Shown piece after piece: positions 42,088-51,216 of a DNA stretch of 64,000 nucleotides. The position numbers were made by a program, and so were the translations under genes. This DNA is from Thermoproteota archaeon. GTDB taxonomy: Archaea > Korarchaeota > Korarchaeia > Korarchaeales > Korarchaeaceae. A model generated the notes under the pieces. The model worked only from the letters and a program-made list of their open reading frames with translations, was not told where the DNA came from and searched no databases. Every line of letters starts with the position of its first letter. The first letter of the stretch is position 1. The DNA is taken from contig JAOZFN010000008.1 in assembly GCA_027492205.1 (NCBI GenBank), forward strand, positions 30,041 through 94,040, read 5' to 3'.

Positions 42088-42747
42088 TTGAGCAAACCTG
42101 ACTTGCGGAACCTCCGAGACAGGGTTGAGGGGTTCATCGAGGACGTCGAGGAGTCCCTCGAGGATGCCTGGTACGCCTTCAAGTCATACGCGGAGATGAC
42201 CGACCTCGGAGAGGTGGCCAGGAGGTACGCGGTGACCAACTCCTTCGACGGGCTGCTCACGGTCCTGGGCGTCGTGGCGGGCTCCTACGTCTACGGGGTG
42301 GCGGACCCCAAGACCGTGATCAGCGCGGGGGTCGGCGCCGTCGTCGGCATAGCCCTCTCGGCCGCCGTGGGGACATACATCACGGAGATAGCCGAGAGGT
42401 CCCAGGAGATCAGGGAGATGGAGGCGGCCGTGTTCACCAGCCTCAGGAAGTCCGTGGTGGCCAAGGCCCACAGGATCTCGGCGGTCGTCATATCGCTGGC
42501 CAGCTCCCTCGTCCCGGCGTCCTTCACCACGCTGGCCCTCTCCCCGTTCTTCATGGCCGCGCGGGGAACCATGACCGTCCACCTCGCTTTCCTGTCATCC
42601 GTGGGACTCATCCTGGGGTCTCTGTTCGTGCTGGGCGCCTACCTCGGCAGGCTGTCAGGCGGTAGGGTCCTCTTCTACGGGCTGGTGGAGGTCGGGGTGG
42701 GGGTGCTGATAGTCGCGGTCCTGCTGGCGATCGGGGCCACCCCGTGA
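42088..42747 (+). CDS. VIT1/CCC1-family transporter
   Basis: The 219-residue membrane protein has a charged N-terminal helix and then RRYAVTNSFDGLLTVLGVVAG, the conserved opening of VIT1/CCC1 iron/manganese transporters, followed by SAGVGAVVGIALSAAVGTYI and a cytosolic ERSQEIREMEAAVFTSLRKS. Three further helices follow. These proteins move Fe2+ or Mn2+ across membranes, usually out of the cytosol. The start is TTG 42088, 42 nt after the uspA stop, so co-transcription is likely. Confidence 0.82.
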   Translation: MSKPDLRNLRDRVEGFIEDVEESLEDAWYAFKSYAEMTDLGEVARRYAVTNSFDGLLTVLGVVAGSYVYGVADPKTVISAGVGAVVGIALSAAVGTYITEIAERSQEIREMEAAVFTSLRKSVVAKAHRISAVVISLASSLVPASFTTLALSPFFMAARGTMTVHLAFLSSVGLILGSLFVLGAYLGRLSGGRVLFYGLVEVGVGVLIVAVLLAIGATP

Positions 42748-42802
42748 TCGCCCGGGCCTCGGTCAGGATCGGTTAAATCATCCCACCCTCGAACCCGCAG
42801 CG

Positions 42803-43144
42803 ATGGGCCGCGAGTCCGCTGCGGAGGAGGGTGTCCTCATCGTGCTGACGACCGTGGGGGACCGGGAGTCGGCGGAGAGGGTGGCCAGGACGCTGGTCGA
42901 GGAGAGGCTCGCCGCCTGCGTCAGCGTCATCCCGGGACTGGAGAGCCTCTACTGGTGGGAGGGGAGGCTGACCGAGGACTCTGAGCTTCTCCTGATCATC
43001 AAGACCCTGGAGTCGGCCTACGACAGGCTCAAGTCGAGGCTGAGGGAGATTCACCCATACCAAGTGCCTGAGATAGTCGCCCTCAGGGCCACGAGCGTCT
43101 CTCAAGCCTACCTCGACTGGATGAGGGGGGAGGTCGGGCGGTGA
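42803..43144 (+). CDS. cutA: CutA1 divalent-ion tolerance protein
   Basis: The 113-residue protein has the signature sequence of CutA1: VLIVLTTVGDRESAERVART, LVEERLAACVSVIPGLESLY, YWWEGRLTEDSELLLIIKT and HPYQVPEIVAL. CutA1 forms a very stable trimer and binds divalent copper in vitro; its cellular role is unsettled. A GGTTAAATC box centred near 42776 sits 27 nt before the ATG. Its last four bases (GTGA) overlap the start of the E1-like gene, so the two are translationally coupled. Confidence 0.92.
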   Translation: MGRESAAEEGVLIVLTTVGDRESAERVARTLVEERLAACVSVIPGLESLYWWEGRLTEDSELLLIIKTLESAYDRLKSRLREIHPYQVPEIVALRATSVSQAYLDWMRGEVGR

Positions 43145-44148
43145 GCCCCGGGGCGGCGCTGGCCGACGAGGAGGCCGAGGTCTACTCGCGTCAGATACCC
43201 CTCCTCGGTGTGGAGGGGCAGGAGAGGCTCCGGCGCGCGAGGGCGGCCGTGGTGGGGCTGGGGGGGCTGGGCTCGCCCATCTCCATGTACCTCGCCGCGG
43301 CGGGCGTGTCCCTGAGGCTGGTGGACTGGGACCTCGTGGAGCCCTCAAACCTGAACAGGCAGGTCCTCTACTCGAGGGCCGACGTGGGGAGGCCGAAGGC
43401 CTACGCGGCGGCGGAGAGGCTCAGGGCCCTCAACCCGGGGGTGGAGGTCGAGCCGTATTACAGGCCGGTGGTCGGCAGGCTGGCGCTGGAGGTTGTGAGG
43501 GGCGTCGACCTCGTGCTGGATGCCGCCGACAACGCGACCGTGAGGGAGGCGATAAACGAGGCGTGCGTGGCGGAGGGCGTGCCCCACACCTACGCCGCCG
43601 TGGACAGGTGGTTCGGCGCCTACGCGTTCTTCGCGAGGCCAGGGGAGGATCCCTGCCTGGCCTGCCTGTTCCCGCAGGGGCTGAGGGACCACCCGGTCCA
43701 CGTGATCGGGCCGGTCCCGGCCCTCGTGGGGGCGGTGTCCGCGGCGGACGCGATCAAGTTCCTCTCGGGGGCGGGGGAGCCGACGAGGGGGAGGATGCTG
43801 ATCTTCGACCTCAGAGAGATGAGCTTTGAGTCTGTGACCGTATCTAGGAATCCGGAGTGCAGGGTGTGCGCGCGGGGCGAGTACAGGGCGATAGGGGAGG
43901 ACCCCGGGAGGGTGTTCAGCAGGAAGGACTCTCACTTCTTCTTCGAGCCCAGCCTGAGGCCGCTGGAGGCGCTCAGGAGGGCCAGAGAGCTTGGGTGGAG
44001 GCCCCTGGAGATCAGGACGGAGTTCGCGAGGTTCGACGCCGCAGGGGCGGCCGTCGTCACGTACTCGGGCGGGGGGGCTATCGTGAAGGGGGTGGATCTG
44101 GCCGAGGCGGAGCGCCTGATAGAGGGCCTGCTCGAGGCCCAGGCTTAA
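43141..44148 (+). CDS. E1-like adenylyltransferase (ThiF/MoeB/UbaA family)
   Basis: The 335-residue enzyme has the E1 core: YSRQIPLLGVEGQERLRRA, the nucleotide loop VVGLGGLGSPISMYLAAAG, LVDWDLVEPSNLNRQVLY, DAADNATVREAINEAC, and two zinc CxxC pairs (CLAC and CRVC). Such enzymes adenylate the C-terminal Gly of ubiquitin-like sulfur carriers for molybdopterin, thiamine or tRNA thiolation, or for protein modification. An extra 80-residue C-terminal domain is present. No SAMP/MoaD gene lies next to it. GTG start overlaps cutA by four bases. Confidence 0.88.
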   Translation: MSPGAALADEEAEVYSRQIPLLGVEGQERLRRARAAVVGLGGLGSPISMYLAAAGVSLRLVDWDLVEPSNLNRQVLYSRADVGRPKAYAAAERLRALNPGVEVEPYYRPVVGRLALEVVRGVDLVLDAADNATVREAINEACVAEGVPHTYAAVDRWFGAYAFFARPGEDPCLACLFPQGLRDHPVHVIGPVPALVGAVSAADAIKFLSGAGEPTRGRMLIFDLREMSFESVTVSRNPECRVCARGEYRAIGEDPGRVFSRKDSHFFFEPSLRPLEALRRARELGWRPLEIRTEFARFDAAGAAVVTYSGGGAIVKGVDLAEAERLIEGLLEAQA

Positions 44149-44174
44149 TTTCTGTCCTCCTCAAGGTCGCCGGG

Positions 44175-46079
44175 TTGGTCGCCTTGCTGGCCAAGACGGT
44201 GAGGGAGTGCGCAAGGCTCGCCGACGGCCGGCGGGCACTGGACGACGCGTGGGGGATATCCCTTCACCACAGGATACAGGCCTCCCCCGGATTTGATGCC
44301 GCCGTGGAGTTCGCGAGGGGCCTGCTGGAGGAGGCCGGGATGGAGGTCCGGGTGCACGACTACCCGGCCGACGGGAGGACGGAGTACTGGGGGTGGGCGG
44401 CGCCGATAGGCTGGGAAGTCAGGGACGCGGAGCTCTGGATGGAGGAGCCCGAGAGGGAGCTCATCGCCACGTTCTCCCGGCACCCCACCCTGGTGGCGGC
44501 GCACAGCGCGCCCACGGACGGCTGGGAGGAGGCGGAGCTGGTGGACGTTGGCGAGGGAGTGTCCAAGGGGGACTACGACGTGCCCGTCTCCGGGAAGATC
44601 GTCTTGGCCAGCGGGAGGGCCAGCCTCGTCCACAGGCTGGCCGTCATGAGGAGGGGGGCCAGGGGGACCCTCTCCTACTCAACGCAGGCCGACCCCGAGA
44701 GCTTCCCGTACGTCGGCATCTGGCCCACGGCGGATGAGCTTAGGAGAATGGGGGTCGCCCTCACCGTCTCCAGGGCCTGGGCGGACAGGCTGAGGTCCTA
44801 CCTGTCCAGGGGTGAGAGGGTCAGGCTGAGGTTCAGGGTCGAGGCCGAGTACTCCGAGAGGGCCCTCAGGGTCCTCGAGGCCAGGCTTCCCGGAGAGAAG
44901 GACCTGGACGTCCTGCTGATTGCCCACATCTGCCACCCCAGGCCGGGGGCCCACGACAACGCCTCGGGGGTTGCGGCCGCCGTCGAGGCCGCCAGGGTGA
45001 TCGCCCAGATGGGCCGCGCGGGGAAGGAGCTCAGGAGGGGGTTCAGGCTCTGGCTCGTGCCCGAGTTCTCCGGCACGATCGCCCACCTGGCCTCCAACCC
45101 AGACCTGCCCTCGAGGCTGGCGGCCGTCCTGAACCTCGACATGGTCGGCTCGGACCTCCCCGTCACCGGGGGGACCCTATCTGTGGTCGGCTTCCCGCTG
45201 TACTCGCCGTCGTTCATGCCCCTCCTGGCACACCGGGCGCTCGAGGTGTCTCTCTCGACCAGGGAGTACTTCGAGGGGCACTCCGTCCCCTGGGTCCCCC
45301 TCACGCTGAATCCCTACTCGGACGGCAGCGACCACCACGTCTTCGCGGACCCGAAGGTGGGCGTGCCCCAGGCGGCCTACGGGGAGTGGCCGGACAGGTA
45401 CTACCACACGGACGGCGACTTGCCGGCGAACCTCGACCCCAGGCTGCTGGGGGCGGTCTCCTCGGCGGCCGCGGGCCTCGCGCTCGAGCTAGCCACCTCC
45501 GACGCGGAGGGGCTGAAGTCCCTCGCCAGGCTCACCGCGGCCCTGGCGAGGAGGCACGGGTCGAGGGAGCTGGCCGAGCTGGCCGAGTCGAGCGGTCCCA
45601 CGCCGGAGGTGAGGATGGCCCAGGTTCCCGTAGCATACGGGAAGGCCGTCTCGTCTCTGACCAGGCTCTCGGGAGAGGAGGGATTCGCCCAGTACGTCAG
45701 GGCCCTGGCGGACCGGGTTACGGCCGATCTGGCCGGCGTAAGGAGGGAGTTCGTGCCCGACGGATCCCCACCGAACCTGAAGCTCGGACCCGGCTCCGAC
45801 GCGAGGCTGAGGAGGGCGGTCCCCGGGCCGCTGCCCCACATGAGGCTCGTGAGGGGGCTGGGGCTCGAGGACTACGAGAAGTACCTCAGAGAGAGGAGGC
45901 TGTCCACCGTGGCGTACCACCTCCTGTACGCCCTGTCTCTCAGGGAGGATCTGGGTGGGGCGTACGAGCTTGTCCTCGCGGAGGTCGAGGTGAGCTGGGA
46001 GGACTTCAGGGCCGTCGCCAGGGACCTGATGACCGTCGGCCTCGTCGAGCCGGTGTCCCCCGGTAAGCGTACGGGCTGA
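44175..46079 (+). CDS. M28-like zinc aminopeptidase with PA insert (DUF4910 type)
   Basis: The 634-residue product resembles DUF4910/M28 peptidases. Zinc and catalytic residues are seen in IAHICHPRPGAHDNASGVAA (His, Asp), LVPEFSGTIAHL (Glu), LNLDMVGSDLP (Asp) and SDGSDHHVFADP (His). A PA-like domain (about 80-200, with KGDYDVPVSGKIVLASG) is inserted before the core, and a C-terminal helical/winged region follows. It probably removes N-terminal residues from peptides. TTG 44175 lies 29 nt after a CTTAATTT box at the end of the previous gene; no ATG is available. TTG 44184 is an alternative. Confidence 0.75.
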   Translation: MVALLAKTVRECARLADGRRALDDAWGISLHHRIQASPGFDAAVEFARGLLEEAGMEVRVHDYPADGRTEYWGWAAPIGWEVRDAELWMEEPERELIATFSRHPTLVAAHSAPTDGWEEAELVDVGEGVSKGDYDVPVSGKIVLASGRASLVHRLAVMRRGARGTLSYSTQADPESFPYVGIWPTADELRRMGVALTVSRAWADRLRSYLSRGERVRLRFRVEAEYSERALRVLEARLPGEKDLDVLLIAHICHPRPGAHDNASGVAAAVEAARVIAQMGRAGKELRRGFRLWLVPEFSGTIAHLASNPDLPSRLAAVLNLDMVGSDLPVTGGTLSVVGFPLYSPSFMPLLAHRALEVSLSTREYFEGHSVPWVPLTLNPYSDGSDHHVFADPKVGVPQAAYGEWPDRYYHTDGDLPANLDPRLLGAVSSAAAGLALELATSDAEGLKSLARLTAALARRHGSRELAELAESSGPTPEVRMAQVPVAYGKAVSSLTRLSGEEGFAQYVRALADRVTADLAGVRREFVPDGSPPNLKLGPGSDARLRRAVPGPLPHMRLVRGLGLEDYEKYLRERRLSTVAYHLLYALSLREDLGGAYELVLAEVEVSWEDFRAVARDLMTVGLVEPVSPGKRTG

Positions 46080-46093
46080 ACCGCCGACTCGGC

Positions 46094-47227
46094 TCAGCCG
46101 CCCTCCGAACTGGGCTCGACCCTGGTGGGCCCCCGGAGCACCCTGGCCCCGGGCTGGATCTCCACAGACCTGTGGTAGACGAGCTCCTCCACCTCGGCCC
46201 CGGGGTCGACGTGGACCTCGCCGCCGACCACCTTCCTGACCTTGGCCCCGCGGAGTATCCAGACCTTGTCGGCCCTAACGTCCTCCACCTCGGCGTACCT
46301 GCTGACGACGACCTCCTCGCCGACGAGCAGCCCGTCGATCTTCGCCCTCCTGCCGACGGCGATCCTCTTGGCCTCGAAGACCTCGCCGCTCGCCCTCCCC
46401 CTCACCTCGAACTCCTCCCTCGCCCTGAGGGTCCTCACGTTGACCCTCCCCCCGACCTCGACGCTCTCCGCCTCGACGCCCTCCCCGACCCTCAGCCTGC
46501 CACCGACCTCCAGGGGGCCCGTGAGCCTGATCCGGCCCCCGACCCTGGCGGCCCCCCCGACGTCCATGACCCCCCCGTCTATCGACCCGTGGACCTCGAC
46601 GAGGCCTCCCACGTCCAGCTCCCTGACCCTCAGGTCTCCCCTCACCCTCAGGACTCCCCCGACGTAGCACCTTGTGAGCGAGGCCGAGCCAGCCACGTCA
46701 ACGGATCCTCCGACGTCGATCGTGTCCGCCCGCAGATCCCCAGAGCACCTGAGAATGCCCCCGACCCTGACCTCCGCGGCCCTGAGGCTCCTGAGTATGA
46801 CCGATCCCCCGGCCTCCAGCTCCAGGACCTCCGTGTCTCCGGCCCGCATGGGCCCCCCGACGTCGACCCTGTCGGCCTCCAGCCGACCGTAGACCCTGGC
46901 CGAGCCGCCCACGTCCAGCGACCCGACCTTGAGGGACTTGCACCTCAGCGACCCCCCTATGTCGAGGGAGCCCCCCGCCTCCACCATCCCGGAGACCCTC
47001 AGGCTCCTTGATACCTCGGCGTCGAGCCTTATCCTGAGGTCCCCCATCACGTCCACGCTGCCGTCCGCCTCAAGGGACTCAGCCTGGAGTGTTCCCTCGA
47101 AGAGGGCATCTCCCTCACAGATCACGGGACCCTCCACGACGATCTCGCCGTCTTCTGGCTTTACCACGGCTCCATCCGGCACGAGGAGCCTCCGCTCGCC
47201 GCGGCCCGCCCGTATCACCCTGTCCAC
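46094..47227 (-). CDS. Bactofilin-like beta-helix protein with VGG repeats
   Basis: From GTG 47227 the product has 377 residues made almost entirely of short beta-strand repeats, about 18-20 residues each, with recurrent VGG turns (for example LDVGGSARVYGRLEADRVDV, IDVGGSVDVAGSAS, LEVGGRLRVGEGVEAESVEV). This is the pattern of polymer-forming bactofilins and related right-handed beta-helices, roughly three times longer than a standard bactofilin core. No signal peptide or helix is seen. It could form filaments or a scaffold. It is divergent from a sugar epimerase gene. Confidence 0.65.
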   Translation of the reverse strand: MDRVIRAGRGERRLLVPDGAVVKPEDGEIVVEGPVICEGDALFEGTLQAESLEADGSVDVMGDLRIRLDAEVSRSLRVSGMVEAGGSLDIGGSLRCKSLKVGSLDVGGSARVYGRLEADRVDVGGPMRAGDTEVLELEAGGSVILRSLRAAEVRVGGILRCSGDLRADTIDVGGSVDVAGSASLTRCYVGGVLRVRGDLRVRELDVGGLVEVHGSIDGGVMDVGGAARVGGRIRLTGPLEVGGRLRVGEGVEAESVEVGGRVNVRTLRAREEFEVRGRASGEVFEAKRIAVGRRAKIDGLLVGEEVVVSRYAEVEDVRADKVWILRGAKVRKVVGGEVHVDPGAEVEELVYHRSVEIQPGARVLRGPTRVEPSSEGG

Positions 47228-47260
47228 CGGTGAGCACCTGGCCTCCTCCGCCAACCTCAA

Positions 47261-47266
47261 AATATA
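47261..47266. promoter_or_regulatory. TATA-like box between bactofilin-like and epimerase genes
   Basis: AATATA (plus) / TATATT (minus) is the only AT-rich element in the gap. It lies 36 nt before GTG 47227 (minus) and about 44 nt before GTG 47307 (plus), consistent with short leaders on both sides. Confidence 0.4.
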
Positions 47267-47306
47267 GGTCAGCGGCCCACCGGTCTCATGCGGCGGCGGG
47301 GAGCGG

Positions 47307-48230
47307 GTGGGGTTGCGGGTCGTGGTCACCGGCGGGGCTGGCTTCGTCGGCTACTGGACTGTCAGGGAGCTGCTGAAGGCGGGGCACGAGGTCGAGGTCG
47401 TCGACAACCTCAGCAGGGCGACCTTTGAGGGCGAACTCGAGGGCATGGGGATCCCCGTCCACCGGGTGGATGTAAGGGACTTTGAGGCCCTGGCAAGGGT
47501 GCTCTCCGGCGCCGACGCGGTAGTTCACCTGGCCGCCCTCATCAGCGTCGAGGAGTCGGCCGAGAGGCCCATTGACTACCACGAGACCAACGTCACGGGA
47601 ACTCTAAACGTCCTGCTGGCGAGTGTTCGTTCAGGCGTCCGCCGCGTGATCTATTCTTCGTCTGCCGCTGTGTACGGCCCACCCGTGAGATTGCCCATCG
47701 ATGAGGATCACCCGAAGAGGCCAGTCTCAATCTACGGCGCCACGAAATTGGCGGGTGAGGCCTACTGCCGGGCATTTCACGAGGTCTTTGGGGTCCAGAC
47801 CGTAATACTGAGGTACTTCAACGTCTACGGCCCTGGTCAATCGCCCGAATATGCCGGCGTGATAGCGAGCTTCCTAGACAGAATCCGCAGGGGCCTCCCC
47901 CTCGTCATACACGGAGACGGGACGCAGTACAGGGATTTTGTCCACGTCTACGACGTGGCCAGGGCAAACCTCCTCGCCCTCCACGCCCCCAAGGCGCACG
48001 CTGCGTACAACGTGGGCACCGGGAAACCCACCAGGATCGTGGACCTGGCTGAGATCATGACGAGGCTCGCCGGAGTTGACTTAGAGCTGGAGTTCGACCC
48101 ACCGAGGGCAGGCGATATCAGGGAGAGCGTGGCTGACATTGCGCTGATAAGGCAGGAGCTTGGATTCGAGCCTAGAGTCAACTTGGAGGACGGTCTAGCG
48201 GAGATGATCAGGGGCACGCGTTTTGCCTAG
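47307..48230 (+). CDS. NAD-dependent sugar-nucleotide epimerase (GalE-like)
   Basis: The 307-residue extended-SDR enzyme begins LRVVVTGGAGFVGYWTVREL, followed by VVDNLSRATFEGELEG, VVHLAALISVEESAERP, the catalytic Ser in YSSSAAVYG and Tyr/Lys in SIYGATKLAGEAYC. DFVHVYDVARANLLAL and YNVGTGKPTRIVDLAEIM complete the UDP-glucose/galactose epimerase type. It would supply a sugar donor for glycan synthesis, fitting the convergent glycosyltransferase gene, whose stop codon overlaps its own at a CTAG. Starts at GTG 47307; TTG 47313 is possible. Confidence 0.9.
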   Translation: MGLRVVVTGGAGFVGYWTVRELLKAGHEVEVVDNLSRATFEGELEGMGIPVHRVDVRDFEALARVLSGADAVVHLAALISVEESAERPIDYHETNVTGTLNVLLASVRSGVRRVIYSSSAAVYGPPVRLPIDEDHPKRPVSIYGATKLAGEAYCRAFHEVFGVQTVILRYFNVYGPGQSPEYAGVIASFLDRIRRGLPLVIHGDGTQYRDFVHVYDVARANLLALHAPKAHAAYNVGTGKPTRIVDLAEIMTRLAGVDLELEFDPPRAGDIRESVADIALIRQELGFEPRVNLEDGLAEMIRGTRFA

Positions 48231-49240
48231 GGATCCATTGAGTATACTCGCAGGTACTTCCTCACGATCCTCTTCATATCGTACTGCCTCCTCACTAACT
48301 CCCTTGCACGGTTGGAAAGTCTCCTTCTAAGGTCGTCGTCTTCTAGTAGTCGTGTGATGGCGCTCGCCAGCTCCCCCGGGTCGTCCGGTCGCACCAAGAT
48401 GCCAGTCTTTCCATCCTCAATTATCTCCGTGTTCCCTCCCACGGCGGTGGCCACCACGGGAACTCCGCAGGCCATGGCCTCCAGCAGCGCTGTGGAGAGC
48501 CCCTCAGCCCTAGAGGGTAAGACGAAGATTTCAGAACCCTTCACCAGCTTGAGGGCCCTCTCCCTCGGGAGGGCTCCCATGAACCTGACCCGCCCCACCC
48601 GGGATGCGATTCGTCTTAGCTTCGCCTCCTCCGGTCCACTCCCCACTAATATCAACTGGGCGTCCTTTATCATGGACATCGCCCTTACGAGCACGTCCAC
48701 TCCCTTCTCGCGGGAGAGCCTTCCGACGTAAATTATCTGCTTGGGGTGGGCCCTCTCCCCAACCTCGGGAATCACGGACAGGTCGATGCCGTTGGGTACA
48801 TAAACAACTTTAACTCCCAGATTTCTGTAGTAATTTGCCGCCGATCTAGACACAACGGTGACCACATCTGCCCTTGCAGCGGCCCATTTCTCCAACCACT
48901 TCCCCACCCTCCCAATTACGCTGCCTCGAGATGCGGAGAGCGACTCGGAATATACCCCATGGATCGTCAGAATCCGTTTCCCCCAAGCTAGCCTCATTGG
49001 GAGAGCAGAAGGGACGTTGTGGGCATGCACTACATCGTATTTCCTGCCTAGAGTTGCTAGAGAAGCAGCGAGAGCGAAACTGGCGTTTGTCACTCCCCTC
49101 ATGCGGACGGTAGGGAGGCCCTCCGATGAGACCACCTTCACGGAGTGACCCAGGGCGGAAAGCTCTCTCGCCAACGCAGAGACGTGCTGGGCTATCCCTC
49201 CAACCCCCGCCGTCCGTGGCGAAATGATCAGCACCCTCAT
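48227..49240 (-). CDS. GT4-family glycosyltransferase
   Basis: The 337-residue GT-B enzyme opens MRVLIISPRTAGVGGIAQHV, with HAHNVPSALPMRLAWG and IYVGRLSREKGVDVLVRAM, and has the EX7E donor-binding motif in EGLSTALLEAMACGVPVV followed by TAVGGNTEII. It resembles the GT4 in the glycan locus (13582-14763) but is clearly diverged. Convergent overlap with the epimerase suggests a shared surface-glycan role. Codon use here is less strongly GC-biased than in neighbours, as in the epimerase, a mild hint of separate history. Confidence 0.88.
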   Translation of the reverse strand: MRVLIISPRTAGVGGIAQHVSALARELSALGHSVKVVSSEGLPTVRMRGVTNASFALAASLATLGRKYDVVHAHNVPSALPMRLAWGKRILTIHGVYSESLSASRGSVIGRVGKWLEKWAAARADVVTVVSRSAANYYRNLGVKVVYVPNGIDLSVIPEVGERAHPKQIIYVGRLSREKGVDVLVRAMSMIKDAQLILVGSGPEEAKLRRIASRVGRVRFMGALPRERALKLVKGSEIFVLPSRAEGLSTALLEAMACGVPVVATAVGGNTEIIEDGKTGILVRPDDPGELASAITRLLEDDDLRRRLSNRARELVRRQYDMKRIVRKYLRVYSMDP

Positions 49241-49342
49241 CTCGGCGCCACCACTTATCGAAGATCCCTTGGCGAGGGCGTTCTCTCCGCCTCCGCATTA
49301 AAGCTTTTTTCCCAAGGGAGGAGAGGGTCTCTTTGATCTGAG

Positions 49343-50779
49343 TTGAGGGATCTGAGGGCTCTCGGCGCTGAGGTTGGGCGGGGCGTAGAGTGGTTCTACA
49401 GGCCCAGGTCAGTTGCGGTTATCGGGGCCTCGACCAGGCCGGGCAAGGTTGGGCACGAGTGCCTCCGCAGCCTCTTGAGCAGCGGGTTCCGAGGGAAGGT
49501 CTACCCGGTCAACCCCAGGGCCGACGAGGTCCTGGGGCTCAAGGCGTACCCCTCTATCCTGGACGTCCCCGGCCAGGTCGACCTGGCCGTGCTGGCGATA
49601 CCCTCCAGGGCCGCCCCCCAGGTGATGGAGCAGTGCGCTCGGAAGGGCGTTAGGGCCGTGGTTATAATCTCAGGCGGCTTCAAGGAGGCTGGCCCCGAGG
49701 GGGAGGTCCTTCAGGAGAGGATAGTCGAGATAGCGAGGAGGCACGGGATTCGGATCATAGGGCCCAACTGCATAGGCGTGTTCGACGGCCACAGTAGGGT
49801 GGACACGACGTTCCAGTCCCACGAGAGGATGGGCAGGCCTAAGCCGGGGAGCATAGCCTTCCTGAGTCAGAGCGGGACCTTTGGAGCCACCTTCCTTGAC
49901 TGGGCCGCGGCGGAGGGCGTGGGCGTCAGCAGGTTCGCCAGCCTGGGCAACAGGGCGGACGTGGACGAGGCGGACATGATCGCTTACCTAGCCAGAGACC
50001 CCGACACCAGAGTCGTGGCGATCTACATGGAGTCGTTCACCGACGCCAGGGCCCTCATGGATGCCATCCGGTCCTCTCCAAAGCCCGTCCTCATCTTCAA
50101 GTCCGGCAGGACCCAGGCGGGGGCGAAGGCGGCGGCGTCCCACACGGGCAGGCTGGCGGGTAGCTACGAGATCGCGAGGAGCGCCCTCGCCCAGGCCGGG
50201 GCCCTGGTCCTGGACTCGGTGGGGGAGCTCTACGGGGCCGCCAAGGCCCTGGCGCTCCAGCCGCCGTTCGCCTCCGGAGGGGTGGCCATGGTCACCAACG
50301 GGGCCGGCCCGTGCGTGATGGCCGCCGACTACCTGTACGAGTCCGGCATCGAGCTGGCGACGTTCTCTCCGGAGATCAGGGAGGAGCTGAGGGAGAGGCT
50401 GCCCGGCTACGCCCTGGTGTCCGACCCGGTCGTGGACCTCACCGGCAGCGCCACCACCTCTGACTACATGGCCTCGCTGGAGACCCTCGCGAGGGACCCC
50501 AACGTCGGCCTCCTGGCGGTCTTCGTCGTGTTCCAGGACACCCCGCTCGAGGACGACTTCACCGCCAGGCTCGCGGAGTTCGACTCGAGGGGCAAGCCGG
50601 TGCTCGTGTTTGCGGCCGGAGGGGAGTACACGGCCAGGAAGAGGAGGGAACTCGACTCGTCCGGCATTCCAACGTACGACGACGTCAGGGAACTAGCCGC
50701 GGCCATAAGGGCCCTGAGGTGGTGGGCCGGCAGGCGGGCGGGACCGCCCGGCCTCTCGGTCCCCAGGATCAGCGATTGA
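49343..50779 (+). CDS. NDP-forming acyl-CoA synthetase, alpha subunit
   Basis: The 478-residue protein has the CoA-binding Rossmann domain (VAVIGASTRPGKVGHECLRS, FRGKVYPVNPRADEVLGLKA) and the two succinyl-CoA-synthetase-like ligase domains (IGPNCIGVFDGHSRVDTTF, AFLSQSGTFGATFLDWAA). The phosphorylated histidine is in AASHTGRLAGSYEI. These enzymes make ATP from acyl-CoA plus ADP, or the reverse. The ATP-grasp beta subunit is not fused and is absent from the window, so the partner must be elsewhere. TTG 49343 is the start. Confidence 0.88.
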   Translation: MRDLRALGAEVGRGVEWFYRPRSVAVIGASTRPGKVGHECLRSLLSSGFRGKVYPVNPRADEVLGLKAYPSILDVPGQVDLAVLAIPSRAAPQVMEQCARKGVRAVVIISGGFKEAGPEGEVLQERIVEIARRHGIRIIGPNCIGVFDGHSRVDTTFQSHERMGRPKPGSIAFLSQSGTFGATFLDWAAAEGVGVSRFASLGNRADVDEADMIAYLARDPDTRVVAIYMESFTDARALMDAIRSSPKPVLIFKSGRTQAGAKAAASHTGRLAGSYEIARSALAQAGALVLDSVGELYGAAKALALQPPFASGGVAMVTNGAGPCVMAADYLYESGIELATFSPEIREELRERLPGYALVSDPVVDLTGSATTSDYMASLETLARDPNVGLLAVFVVFQDTPLEDDFTARLAEFDSRGKPVLVFAAGGEYTARKRRELDSSGIPTYDDVRELAAAIRALRWWAGRRAGPPGLSVPRISD

Positions 50780-51210
50780 ACTCGGAGAGGATGAGGGCGC
50801 CCGGCGGACCGGCGGGGGAGTTTGAATACGGTGATGGGTCCCTCCCGACCCGTGGATCCTGCTAGACCCGGTTGGAGGCCTGATGTCCGGTTGGGACCTC
50901 GGCTCAACGTGGGTCGAGGTGTGGGTGGGCGGGTCCGGGTGGTGCTGGTGGGGAGATGGTGCTGGCGGGGAGATAGAGTGCAGGCCGAGAGAGATCTTGA
51001 TAGTCAGGATAGGCGGTAGGGCCGCGGAGGAGAAGTTCCTGAACAATGGTGTGGTGCCGGGGCTGGGCGGAGGAGCAAGGTGGCCTACGTGGAGGTGTGA
51101 GGGACCTCCAGGAGGGGCCTGCTCGAATCAGCGAGGGGCTGGAGCACATGGGCACGACCGCGCCGGGCGGCGGATGAGAGCGCCTTAAATTCCCACTCCG
51201 GTAGCTTGTG
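50780..51210. other. Gene-free stretch ending in the DUF104 promoter
   Basis: No intact gene is seen. Scattered coding-like plus-strand fragments (for example REILIVRIGGRAAEEKFLNN near 50980-51045) suggest a dead gene of unknown family. The right end holds CTTAAATT (51183-51190), a TATA box about 27-30 nt before the DUF104 start. Confidence 0.35.
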
Positions 51211-51216
51211 GTGAGC

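Noticed and set aside
43857..44174. In-frame extension of the peptidase upstream of 44175
   Set aside because: It lies wholly inside the E1-like gene and has Gln/Gly/Arg-rich shadow composition; the TATA box supports the later start.
46172..47011. 279-codon Pro/Asp-rich frame antisense to the bactofilin-like gene
   Set aside because: The regular PPD pattern is just the reverse of the VGG repeat codons.
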